A stretch of 42,328 nt of DNA, taken from contig JAJDYK010000179.1 of the NCBI GenBank assembly GCA_022825185.1, positions 1 to 42,328 on the forward strand. Reading direction: 5' to 3'. The stretch is from Candidatus Latescibacterota bacterium. GTDB taxonomy: Bacteria; Latescibacterota; UBA2968; UBA8231. A program made the position numbers and the translations under genes. The notes under the pieces were generated by a model. The model was not told the DNA's origin, did not search any database, and worked only from the letters and a program-made list of their open reading frames with translations. Each line of letters starts with the position of its first letter. Position 1 is the stretch's first letter. Positions 15,226 to 22,235 of the stretch are shown here, piece by piece.

Positions 15226-15654
15226 TCATGCGGCCGTACAATGCCGCAACAACTCTGATGCGATTGTATCCTCGATCTTGCTACCGCCTCCCTGGGGAGT
15301 CCACTTATCACGACGGGGATATTTGTCCTGCAGATCCGCTTGGGTCAAAAACGGATTTTTCGAGAGCTTCCTAAAACGTACACACGTATATAGAGCCGTA
15401 CCGTTCTTTCGGTTCCAATGGGCATCTTCGTAAGGAGTGGATAACACCTCGCCGTAACCAATGATCCCCTTTGGCTCCTTGCTAAGTCGCATTAAAAAGA
15501 ACGAGTCGCCAATGGCAATCCTCCTCCTGTTTCCGCAACTCCATCGTCTATCATACTGCCCTCTATCCTTCACAGAAGAAACGGCGTCTTGTAAATCAAA
15601 CCAATCCCATCCCTTATTCGGGTCCGCGTTCCAGATGTAAAGGTATGTACTCAT
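15226..15654 (-). CDS. EVE-like (PUA-fold) domain protein
   Basis: A 142-aa single-domain protein. The opening MSTYLYIWNADPNKGWDWFD, the CGNRRRIAIGDSFFLMRLSK segment, PKGIIGYGEV with PYEDAHW and the closing KWTPQGGGSKI follow the EVE-like N-terminal domain found in HNH and McrB-type restriction endonucleases. Such domains recognise modified bases. Here nothing nuclease-like follows, so the protein is a stand-alone reader or a fragment that has lost its nuclease part. The SD is GGAGAT. It sits among unrelated single minus-strand genes. Confidence 0.65.
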   Translation of the reverse strand: MSTYLYIWNADPNKGWDWFDLQDAVSSVKDRGQYDRRWSCGNRRRIAIGDSFFLMRLSKEPKGIIGYGEVLSTPYEDAHWNRKNGTALYTCVRFRKLSKNPFLTQADLQDKYPRRDKWTPQGGGSKIEDTIASELLRHCTAA

Positions 15655-15705
15655 AAGTGTATCTCCATTGCGTTCGCTACGTTAGCCGAGATCGTCGCAA
15701 CCGGG

Positions 15706-15731
15706 GGCCGGTAGCCTTCTCTCTACCGGCC
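15706..15731. repeat. Hairpin GGCCGGTAG/CTACCGGCC before the EVE-like gene
   Basis: A perfect 9-bp inverted repeat with an 8-nt loop, 52 nt upstream of the EVE-like start. Its context (CGCAACCGG...GGTAGCC) loosely resembles the repeat shared by other spacers of the island. No T-run follows on either strand. Confidence 0.55.
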
Positions 15732-15810
15732 GCGCGTGAGACCCGCTGGTGTGTCTGAAAACCAAGGGCCTTGTAGAACTATAAAAAAGCGAAACGAGAA
15801 ACGGGAGTTC

Positions 15811-16116
15811 TCATGGGGCAAGCTCCGGTAAGTTAGGCTGGATAGGCTGGAATTGAATAGCACCAAAATCCAACTCCCTGCGTTTCCAGTTGTTTAAGAC
15901 CTCAACCAAATAGGCAATGCCCTCTACATCCGACAAATCAAACTCCAATTTCGCTCCGCTCTCATGTTCGTATAGACCGAACAACAAGCTGGTTTTCTCG
16001 TAGCCGGCGGACGTTAGTGTGACCTTAACTGCACTCCTCTCTAGCATCTCTTTAAGCCTTTTTGTCGTCTTTGCACCGATGATAGCAGCGGCAGCAGTGA
16101 TGATATTCTCTGTCAT
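15811..16116 (-). CDS. Hypothetical protein, 101 aa
   Basis: A 101-aa protein with a GAGAGGA SD. It starts with a short alanine-rich helix (IITAAAAIIGAKTTKRLKEML) that could lie on a membrane, followed by beta strands (VKVTLTSAGY, TSLLFGLYE, KLEFDLSDVEG) and a helix AYLVEVLNNWKR. The second part could bind a small ligand or a partner protein. I do not recognise the family. Copy C of the spacer repeat lies 55 nt upstream. Confidence 0.55.
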   Translation of the reverse strand: MTENIITAAAAIIGAKTTKRLKEMLERSAVKVTLTSAGYEKTSLLFGLYEHESGAKLEFDLSDVEGIAYLVEVLNNWKRRELDFGAIQFQPIQPNLPELAP

Positions 16117-16170
16117 TTCTAGTCCTCTCTGGTTTGGTTAAGTGGTGTTATGGTAAAGGCGGCGGCGAGC

Positions 16171-16193
16171 GCGACCGGCAGCTAGCAGCCCCG
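16171..16193. repeat. Spacer repeat, copy C
   Basis: Reads GCGACCGGCAGCTAGCAGCC then CCG, matching the core GCGACTGGCGGCCAGCAGCC at 30111-30130. It is bracketed by GTGTTA (16145-16150) and TAACAC (16201-16206), which are complementary. It lies 55 nt upstream of the gene starting at 16116. Confidence 0.5.
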
Positions 16194-16269
16194 TTGCGTG
16201 TAACACGGGAAAATCATACTGAACAGAGACAGGCGATCAAGATGCTCTCCTGTTCACTCCGCCGAGATC

Positions 16270-16446
16270 CTAGCCGGGGAGGTATTTGACAAGCGCCACC
16301 GCCGCGCCAATCGCAGCGATTAGAACGACGATAGCCCGGTTTACTTGATGGGCAATATCGCCTTTGAGTTCGGCAATATCGCCTTTAGTGGCTAGGTGTT
16401 CGTAGGCACCTTCTAGCCGCGACACGCGATCACTTAATTCGGTCAT
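16270..16446 (-). CDS. Small coiled-coil/membrane protein, 58 aa
   Basis: A 58-aa protein. MTELSDRVSRLEGAYEHLAT is a short heptad-type helix, followed by an internal repeat KGDIAEL/KGDIAH and a single membrane helix (RAIVVLIAAIGAAVALVKYL) ending in PG. This layout, a cytosolic coiled coil with a C-terminal anchor, resembles phage-type XhlA-like or other small tail-anchored proteins, and matches the 54-aa protein at 30488-30652. Only a weak SD is seen. Function unknown. Confidence 0.55.
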   Translation of the reverse strand: MTELSDRVSRLEGAYEHLATKGDIAELKGDIAHQVNRAIVVLIAAIGAAVALVKYLPG

Positions 16447-16572
16447 GGTTCAAATATTCTCTCAATCATCCATGTATCGCGCAGATACGACGCTGGCAGC
16501 GTGGCCGTCAACTCTGGCTAATAAATATGCAGAATCTCACCGCGTCGGTCGCATCCAAAACGGCACGGCCTG

Positions 16573-17973
16573 CTATCCACCAGCCTCGGCAGCAACCGAG
16601 AGTTCCGCGACGTCAAATTCTGCTCCGTCGATAGTTATGGTTCCTTCAGTCGAAAGGCTGCTGTCGGTGCCGAGCGAAAGATCCATATTGAGCATCAACT
16701 CGGCTTCATGCGAGCCAGAAAGAACAATCGTCCCCGTCAGCGGAATGGGCGTCTGGTCCATGCCGACATTGATGGTCCCGTTGGCGATCAATTCGCCATC
16801 GGGCGAATAATCCTGAAACGTCCAGTCGTTGCCGGCGATTTCCACCGAGCCGCCGCCCTCTCCCTCTACGGACGTCCCACCGACCAGCACGGCGAAGAAG
16901 ATATCCGTAAAAGTGGTGACCAGTGTACCGTATAAGCCGACGATTTCAGGCGTTATCTCACCTGTAATTATCTCCGGCTCAAGTTCGGATCCCACTGGTG
17001 TAGATTCATCGTCGTCTCCACAGACAGACAGCCCCGAGTTTAGGTCGTTATTGACAATATTTAGCAAGGCGGATGGTATGCACCCGCTCAAGTCGTTCCT
17101 GTAGAGGAGGTGTAGGTATTGCAGGCTGTCGAGATTGCCCAACGTAGACGGGATCAACCCGCTCAATTTGTTCCATGAGAGGTCGAGATGTTGCAGGTTG
17201 CCAAGATTACCCAACGCGGGTGGTATCGGCCCGCTCAAGTCGTTTTCTCGGAGGTCTAGGTATTGCAGATTGCCGAGATTGCCCAACACGGACGGAATCG
17301 ACCCGCTTAAATCGTTCCTGTCGAGGTCTAGGTATTGTAGGCTACCGAGATTGCCCAATTCGGGTGGTATCGGCCCGCACAACCCGTTTTCTCGGAGGTC
17401 TAGGTATTGCAGATTGCCGAGATTGCCCAACATGGACGGAATCGACCCACGCAACCCGTTGAATTTGAGGTCTAGGTATTGCAGATTGCCGAGATTACCC
17501 AACTCGGGTGGTATCAGCCCGATTAAGTCGTTGCCGCTGAGGTCTAGGTTTCGCAGGTTGCTGAGGTTCCCCAGTTCGGACGGAATCGACCCGCGCAAGT
17601 CGTTGTAACTGAGGTCTAAGTATTGCAGGTTGCTGAGATTGCCCAACACGGACGGAATTGACCCGTGCGAGTCGCCGTAACTGAGGTCTAGACCCGTGAC
17701 GCGACCGTTTTCATCCGTAGTTACACCAGCCCATTGGTCTAGGGGAATCTCGCAAAGCCAATTGTCCCAGTCGTTGGATTCGGGGTGGGGATCATAGCCG
17801 ATGGCTTCATAGAGTGCCACCAGCACGGCCCGATCCGTCTCCGCTGATCCTTCCGACACAGCCGCTTCGCCTGTCTTTGCCGCCTGTGGGTGCGTTTGGA
17901 TGGGCGCGGTGACACTTTCTTGACTACCACAAGCGGCCAATGCCAGTACGAAGATAACGAAAAGCACGGTCAT
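16573..17973 (-). CDS. Leucine-rich-repeat lipoprotein
   Basis: A 466-aa exported lipoprotein. The start at 17973 gives a signal peptide with lipobox LAAC (Cys15); a longer in-frame start at 18054 would place 27 charged residues before it. After a linker comes an LRR cap (DRAVLVALYEAIGYDP...WAGVTTDENGRVTGLDLS). About nine plant-type 24-residue repeats of the form LQYLDLxxNDLSGSIPxxLGNLGN follow, then a beta-rich C-terminal domain (about 345-466). LRRs bind proteins or glycans, so a role in surface contact is inferred. Adjacent repeats are nearly identical in DNA: the segment around 17243-17300 recurs 144 nt later. Copy B of the spacer repeat is about 140 nt upstream. Confidence 0.85.
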   Translation of the reverse strand: MTVLFVIFVLALAACGSQESVTAPIQTHPQAAKTGEAAVSEGSAETDRAVLVALYEAIGYDPHPESNDWDNWLCEIPLDQWAGVTTDENGRVTGLDLSYGDSHGSIPSVLGNLSNLQYLDLSYNDLRGSIPSELGNLSNLRNLDLSGNDLIGLIPPELGNLGNLQYLDLKFNGLRGSIPSMLGNLGNLQYLDLRENGLCGPIPPELGNLGSLQYLDLDRNDLSGSIPSVLGNLGNLQYLDLRENDLSGPIPPALGNLGNLQHLDLSWNKLSGLIPSTLGNLDSLQYLHLLYRNDLSGCIPSALLNIVNNDLNSGLSVCGDDDESTPVGSELEPEIITGEITPEIVGLYGTLVTTFTDIFFAVLVGGTSVEGEGGGSVEIAGNDWTFQDYSPDGELIANGTINVGMDQTPIPLTGTIVLSGSHEAELMLNMDLSLGTDSSLSTEGTITIDGAEFDVAELSVAAEAGG

Positions 17974-18115
17974 AAGGAATCCTTTCCCGTGCCAATCACG
18001 CTGGCACGCTTTTTGTAAAGTGTCCTCCACGGGGATGTGAAGATCCGAACCCATGCGGCCGGCCTAGGTGCCCGCAGACTAGGGTACAGGGAATGTTGAA
18101 TAGTCATCGCCACCA

Positions 18116-18131
18116 GCGGCCAGCAGCCGTC
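18116..18131. repeat. Spacer repeat, copy B
   Basis: The 16-mer GCGGCCAGCAGCCGTC is identical to 30118-30133. It lies 143 nt upstream of the LRR lipoprotein start; the other exact copy is 61 nt upstream of the protease-like lipoprotein. Confidence 0.55.
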
Positions 18132-18182
18132 CCGACCAGTCTAGCCTGACGTGGCTGTCGTTAGGGTACTTCCGATAAACGG

Positions 18183-18506
18183 TCAAATGTTTTCTCCTAT
18201 ACGACGCCTTATCTCTTCTTTCGTGGGCTGAGAGATCGCGGGATACAACTCAAAGAGTAATCCTGCTTTGCTCCTAATCCTTTTCGCTTCTCTTGATCCC
18301 ACTTGAATTTTTTTGTTATACAAAATAGCCTCCATCACTTTTGACCAAATAGAAACGGCTCTCGGGCTTAAACCAGATTTTTCTGACGCTTGCCCTTTCG
18401 AGAGCTTCTCAACAAAGCAGTAATGATAAACCTCGGAAATCTCTGTCCCAGGTCTCTTTAGAAATTCTTCGATCTCTTTGGAAGATTGATCGAACAAATC
18501 AGTCAT
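18183..18506 (-). CDS. Hypothetical protein with HTH-like segment, 107 aa
   Basis: A 107-aa AT-rich gene with an excellent SD (AGGAGG). The middle of the protein, EKLSKGQASEKSGLSPRAVS followed by IWSKVMEAIL, has the helix-turn-helix look of a sigma-r4-like or transposase-type DNA-binding segment. The basic tail includes REAKRIRSKAG. It follows the frameshifted gene on the same strand by 42 nt and could belong to the same operon. It may be a regulator; no family is recognised. Confidence 0.6.
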   Translation of the reverse strand: MTDLFDQSSKEIEEFLKRPGTEISEVYHYCFVEKLSKGQASEKSGLSPRAVSIWSKVMEAILYNKKIQVGSREAKRIRSKAGLLFELYPAISQPTKEEIRRRIGENI

Positions 18507-18548
18507 ATGGGCCTCCTATAGAGTGGTACGTAGTGGGTTATTTTAATT

Positions 18549-18864
18549 TTAGCGGCCGCGATCTCCGCATAACCTGAACAACAGGTTGAGGTCGGGGTAT
18601 TTCTTGTCAATTCTTCCGCTGTGTTTGGCCTGAATCTCTTGAGCAAACTCCTTAACGAGATCGCCTTGGCCCCTTGGCGTCTTGTACTCAGCGAATAGGG
18701 AAATCTTGCTTTGCGAATCGGGGGTACCAACCACGCATACGTGCGTGATCGTACCACCGTCAACTGCCGACATCTCTCTAACGACCCAATAGCTAGACCC
18801 CTTGGGAGGGTCTATTCGAGCCTTGGGTTTTGTAGTATTTGATCTGGGCGTCGGTGAATGGCAT
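18549..18864 (-). pseudogene. Frameshifted gene downstream of the PIN toxin
   Basis: ATG 18864 lies two bases after the PIN stop and reads MPFTDAQIKYYKTQG, ending at a TAG after about 23 codons. In the +1 frame the sequence continues without a break as KPKARIDPPKGSSYWVVREM, then SAVDGGTITHVCVVGTPDS to a stop at 18549. Deleting one base in the AAAA run (plus-strand TTTT, 18828-18831) joins both into one protein of about 105 aa. So this is a one-base insertion, or an assembly error, in a homopolymer. The product is not recognised; the conserved look of the second part (VVREMSAVDGGTITHVCVVG, SLFAEYKTPRG) argues that the gene was recently intact. An internal ATG at 18773 could still give 74 aa. 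Confidence 0.65.
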
Positions 18865-18866
18865 GG

Positions 18867-19310
18867 CTACTTCGTCGTTTGCTGCGCTTGATCTTGGGCT
18901 TCCTCAAACGGGTCAATGCACTGTGCGCCTGTGGGCGCGACATGTTTTACGTTCCGAGTCGCAACGATGAGGCCTCGTTCGAGCGCCGTGGCGGCGATCA
19001 GTCCGTCGATGACCGGAATCGGATCGGGGGTGCCGAGGCGTCCCCAGCGATCGGCGATGGCTTGATCCACGCCAATGATGCGATCCCGAAACTCCCGCAA
19101 CGTCCGATCCAACCACGCGTTGAGTACAGTGGCCGAGGTCGGGTCTCGCCTGTGGATCCGTTCAACGCCTCGTCGAAGTTCGCCCAGAGTCAGGACACTC
19201 AGGTAAAGCTCCCTCGGCTGGCGTTGGCGAAACCAGGCGACGACTTGCGGATTAGCGCGATTGCGTTTGCGAATTTCGGATAGAACATCCGTGTCGACGA
19301 GGTAGCTCAT
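18867..19310 (-). CDS. PIN-domain toxin (VapC/FitB-like)
   Basis: A 147-aa PIN ribonuclease toxin. Acidic positions: YLVDTDVLSEIRK (Asp near residue 6), TLGELRRGVE (Glu), IPVIDGLIAATA (Asp) and the closing ATRNVKH. The RGVERI segment after the Glu is typical of FitB-type members. Its start overlaps the antitoxin stop by four bases (ATGA). It would act as an RNase held in check by the upstream antitoxin. Confidence 0.87.
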   Translation of the reverse strand: MSYLVDTDVLSEIRKRNRANPQVVAWFRQRQPRELYLSVLTLGELRRGVERIHRRDPTSATVLNAWLDRTLREFRDRIIGVDQAIADRWGRLGTPDPIPVIDGLIAATALERGLIVATRNVKHVAPTGAQCIDPFEEAQDQAQQTTK

Positions 19311-19609
19311 ATATCGAGTGGGCGCGGTCCCGAGCGGTCGCGCTCGAAATCAGCATCGTTGCCGACGTTGGGAATGGCGAGCAGATGGTCGATGAATGAC
19401 TCGCACTTGTCTTGGGATCTGTCGCGCTGCGGAGTGATATGCGGCTCCTTGGCAGCCTTTTCAGCCACACGAACCCGGTCCTCGTCTTCCCGCATCTTTT
19501 CAGCCGCATCCAACGCCTTGGAGATTGCTGATTCCGCCGTGTCCTCTAGGGGGTCTGCCCACCTCTCGAGGCGTTGCATTGTCTTCGCCGACACTCTGAT
19601 TGTAGGCAT
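19307..19609 (-). CDS. Antitoxin of the PIN toxin, RHH-like
   Basis: A 100-aa protein. The N-terminal MPTIRVSAKTMQRLERWADP followed by AESAISKALDAA looks like a ribbon-helix-helix DNA-binding domain. The acidic/basic middle and C-terminal tail would neutralise the toxin. It has a strong SD (GAGGAGG) and precedes the toxin with an ATGA overlap, the standard antitoxin-first order. A 7-bp inverted repeat lies 16 nt upstream. Confidence 0.8.
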   Translation of the reverse strand: MPTIRVSAKTMQRLERWADPLEDTAESAISKALDAAEKMREDEDRVRVAEKAAKEPHITPQRDRSQDKCESFIDHLLAIPNVGNDADFERDRSGPRPLDI

Positions 19610-19624
19610 TGCTACCTCCTCAAC

Positions 19625-19657
19625 TTGTTACCTTGAAATAAAATAAAAACGTAACAA
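19625..19657. promoter_or_regulatory. Operator/promoter candidate of the RHH/PIN operon
   Basis: TTGTTAC and GTAACAA flank 19 bases of nearly pure AT in the region just upstream of the antitoxin. An AT-rich core between symmetric half-sites is what an autoregulated toxin-antitoxin promoter looks like. Confidence 0.45.
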
Positions 19658-19822
19658 CGGATCCCACATCCGGTCAATGCTCATAGATTCCCCTACAAGT
19701 TACTCGTCGTCCACGAGTTTTTGTATTACTTTCTGGAGGCCTTCCGCTCGCTCTTTCGGCTGTCGAAGAGGACTGGTGGCCGAAGACTCATAACTCTCCA
19801 CAAAATCGAGGGAACTCCAGCT

Positions 19823-21085
19823 ATGCCCGAATCGAATTCACAGACGGTACTGATTCGCCCGGGACTGCTCGCCGATGGCCTCGGCGGCAGCGCCAAGGCC
19901 GGGCAGGCGGTATTCGTACGAGATGGCGCGATCGCCTCGGTCGGACCATTGGCACAGGTGGAGCAGCAGACGCCTTCCGACACCCAGACCGTTGATCTCG
20001 ACGGCTGCTGCCTCACCCCCGGTCTCATCGACGGCCACACCCACCTCAGCCTGCCGGGGGACGGCCGCCGCTACGACCTGACCTTCCTCGAGAGCGACGA
20101 GATAATGGTGCTCATCGGGGCCATGAACATGCGCAAGCACCTGCGCGCCGGTATCACCACCCTGCGCGAGCACGGTGCCCGCAACAGGGTTGGGTTCATC
20201 CTCAAGGAAGGGCTGAAGCGGGGATACATCTCCGGGCCGCGGCTGCTCGTCAGCGGCCGCCCGATCACTTGCACGGGTGGCCACTTCCACATGTGCAACG
20301 AGGTCGCCGACGGAGAGGAAGAGATTCGTCGGTCCGTGCGCGGGCTCATCCACGAGGGGGCCGACTACATCAAGGTAATGGCCTCCGGCGGCGGGACGAC
20401 CGGCACGATTCCGGGGTTGGCCTCCTATTCGACGGAAGAGTTGCAGGCCCTAGTGGGCGAGGCGCGCCAGTTTCACCGCCTGACTGTCGCCCATTGCCGC
20501 GCGACGCAGTCGATGGTGCGGGCCGTTGAGGCCGGCATCGACCTGATCGAGCACGTCGAGTTTCTCGAACCGGACCACGTGATGCGCTTCGACCCGAAAG
20601 TAGCCGAGATGTTGGCCGAATCCGGCATCTGGCTGAGCCCCACATTGCAGGCGTGGACCAACTACCCGGATATGGTGCGCCTGCGCAAGCTGCGCGACGA
20701 GGGAGCTATGGGTGCCAAAGAGGAGGCAGCGCTCACCCATCTCGAACAACGAGCGGAGAAACGGCTGGACGTGATGCGGAAGATGCTCGACTACTGCCTG
20801 AAGGAGCGCGTGGTGCCCGGCACGGACTCAGGAGTGGGTAGCCTCGAATTCGGCCACTTGGACTACGACCTGCAGTTGCTGGTCGAATGCGGCTTCACCC
20901 CGGCCGAAGCCCTCGTCGCGGCAACCCGGGTCTCGGCCGAAGCGGCTGGTATTGCCGATGAGGTGGGAACCATCGAGGTCGGCAAATCTGCGGACCTTGC
21001 CGCCTTTGGGGGCGACCCGACGGCAGACGTGGCCGCCTTCAGCGACGTCAGGGCGGTTTTCCAAGCCGGGGTGCGCGTTCGATAG
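19823..21085 (+). CDS. Metal-dependent amidohydrolase
   Basis: A 420-aa amidohydrolase-superfamily enzyme. Metal ligands are visible: GLIDGHTHLSLPG (HxH), ADYIKVMASGG (the Lys that is carboxylated in many members), VAHCRAT and LIEHVEF (His pair) and the Asp of VPGTDSGVG. The C-terminal strand GTIEVGKSADLAAFGGDPT is typical of the imidazolonepropionase/Xaa-Pro-dipeptidase-like group. ATG 19823 is chosen for its SD (GAGGGA) and because homology begins there; an ATG at 19721 is in frame but adds a non-conserved leader. It hydrolyses an amide or lactam-type substrate, unknown here. The enolase-superfamily gene follows by 22 nt. Confidence 0.9.
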   Translation: MPESNSQTVLIRPGLLADGLGGSAKAGQAVFVRDGAIASVGPLAQVEQQTPSDTQTVDLDGCCLTPGLIDGHTHLSLPGDGRRYDLTFLESDEIMVLIGAMNMRKHLRAGITTLREHGARNRVGFILKEGLKRGYISGPRLLVSGRPITCTGGHFHMCNEVADGEEEIRRSVRGLIHEGADYIKVMASGGGTTGTIPGLASYSTEELQALVGEARQFHRLTVAHCRATQSMVRAVEAGIDLIEHVEFLEPDHVMRFDPKVAEMLAESGIWLSPTLQAWTNYPDMVRLRKLRDEGAMGAKEEAALTHLEQRAEKRLDVMRKMLDYCLKERVVPGTDSGVGSLEFGHLDYDLQLLVECGFTPAEALVAATRVSAEAAGIADEVGTIEVGKSADLAAFGGDPTADVAAFSDVRAVFQAGVRVR

Positions 21086-21107
21086 TCAGCATAGAGGGCG
21101 GCGATAG

Positions 21108-22220
21108 ATGCGAATCGACAGACTCGACGTGTACTACGTGGTGATGCCCCTCATTTATCCTTGGCGCACGGCGTATGGGGAAGACGCCGACATCCACTCG
21201 GTGCTCGTCAAGCTGACCAGCGGCGAGCACGAAGCTTGGTCGGAGAGCACCCCCTTCTTCGCGCCCACCTATCTCAATGAGAGCGCCGGGTCCGCGTTCT
21301 ACCACGTCTCCGAGGTGATGGGGCCTTGGGTCGTGGGGCGCGAGTACGACACGGCCGCGGAGCTAAACCAGCGGCTGGCGATTTTCAAGGGCAACAGCTT
21401 CGCCAAGGCGGCTGTGGAGATCGGCTGGTGGACGCTGCAGAGCCGCATCACCGGGACTCCCCTGCATCGGCTTCTTGGCGGCCGGACTCGCGACGTGGTG
21501 GCCGGCGCGGACTTCGGCATCGAGGACTCCTACGACATGCTCCTCGGGAACATCGAGAAGGCCGTTGACGCTGGATTTCCGCGCATCAAGCTGAAGGTGG
21601 CTCCGGGCTGGGACTTGGAAATGCTGCAAATCGCGACCAGCACCTTCCCCGACACCACCTTCCACATCGACTGCAACTGCGGGTACACCCTCGACGACCT
21701 GCCGTTTTTCAAGGCCATCGACGGCATGGGGCTCGCCTTCATCGAGCAGCCACTTGCGTACAACGACTTGCTCGATCACGCCGAGCTCGCCAAACAGATT
21801 GGTACGCCCATCTGTCTCGACGAGAGCATCGTCGATCCGCGCACCGCCGAGCAGGCGCTGCGCATCGGCGCTTGCCGCTACATCAACATCAAGCCGGGAA
21901 GGATTGGCGGCTTGACCAACGCCCTCGCCGTGCACGACATGGCTAGGGACGCTGGCGTGCCGGTGTGGGTCGGGGGCATGCTCGAAAGCGCTCTGGGGGG
22001 ATCGATCTGCGTGGAGCTGGCGACGCTGGAAAACTTCACCTACCCGGGCGACCTGTTCCCCTCCTCTCGCTTCTACCGCCGCGACCTGTCACAACCGCCC
22101 TTGGAGCTGGCCGAGGGCTGCGTCTTCAAGCCCTCGACCGGCGATCTGCCGACGCCGGATGCCGAGTTGCTGGTGGCGCAGACTTTGCGCTGGAAGACGG
22201 TCACGCCGGACTCATCCTGA
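21108..22220 (+). CDS. Enolase-superfamily enzyme, MenC/N-acylamino-acid-racemase type
   Basis: A 370-aa mandelate racemase/muconate-lactonizing superfamily protein. The catalytic Lys pair is in RIKLKVAPG, metal ligands in HIDCNCGY (Asp), IEQPL (Glu) and ICLDESI (Asp), and the second Lys in INIKPGRIGG. The KxK...KPGRIGG pattern with a late VWVGGMLESALG is that of the o-succinylbenzoate synthase/N-acylamino acid racemase subgroup. No other men genes are in the window, so racemisation or syn-elimination of an amino-acid or sugar-acid derivative coupled to the neighbouring amidohydrolase is more likely. The 3' end faces the convergent SelA-like gene by 15 nt. Confidence 0.88.
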   Translation: MRIDRLDVYYVVMPLIYPWRTAYGEDADIHSVLVKLTSGEHEAWSESTPFFAPTYLNESAGSAFYHVSEVMGPWVVGREYDTAAELNQRLAIFKGNSFAKAAVEIGWWTLQSRITGTPLHRLLGGRTRDVVAGADFGIEDSYDMLLGNIEKAVDAGFPRIKLKVAPGWDLEMLQIATSTFPDTTFHIDCNCGYTLDDLPFFKAIDGMGLAFIEQPLAYNDLLDHAELAKQIGTPICLDESIVDPRTAEQALRIGACRYINIKPGRIGGLTNALAVHDMARDAGVPVWVGGMLESALGGSICVELATLENFTYPGDLFPSSRFYRRDLSQPPLELAEGCVFKPSTGDLPTPDAELLVAQTLRWKTVTPDSS

Positions 22221-22235
22221 TCCGCTGATTTGTAA

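Noticed and set aside
17080..17700. CRISPR-like array from the regular 72-bp DNA repeats.
   Set aside because: The repeats are in frame and encode LRR units throughout; there are no unrelated spacers of constant length.
14087..18182. Integron-type gene-cassette array in the minus-strand island.
   Set aside because: I looked in the spacers for attC borders (RYYYAAC at the start and GTTRRRY at the end). The one complementary pair found (GTGTTA/TAACAC around 16145-16206) has the reverse order, and no integrase is present.
19721..19822. Extended N-terminus of the amidohydrolase.
   Set aside because: The 34 residues are not typical of the family, lack an SD, and ATG 19823 has one.
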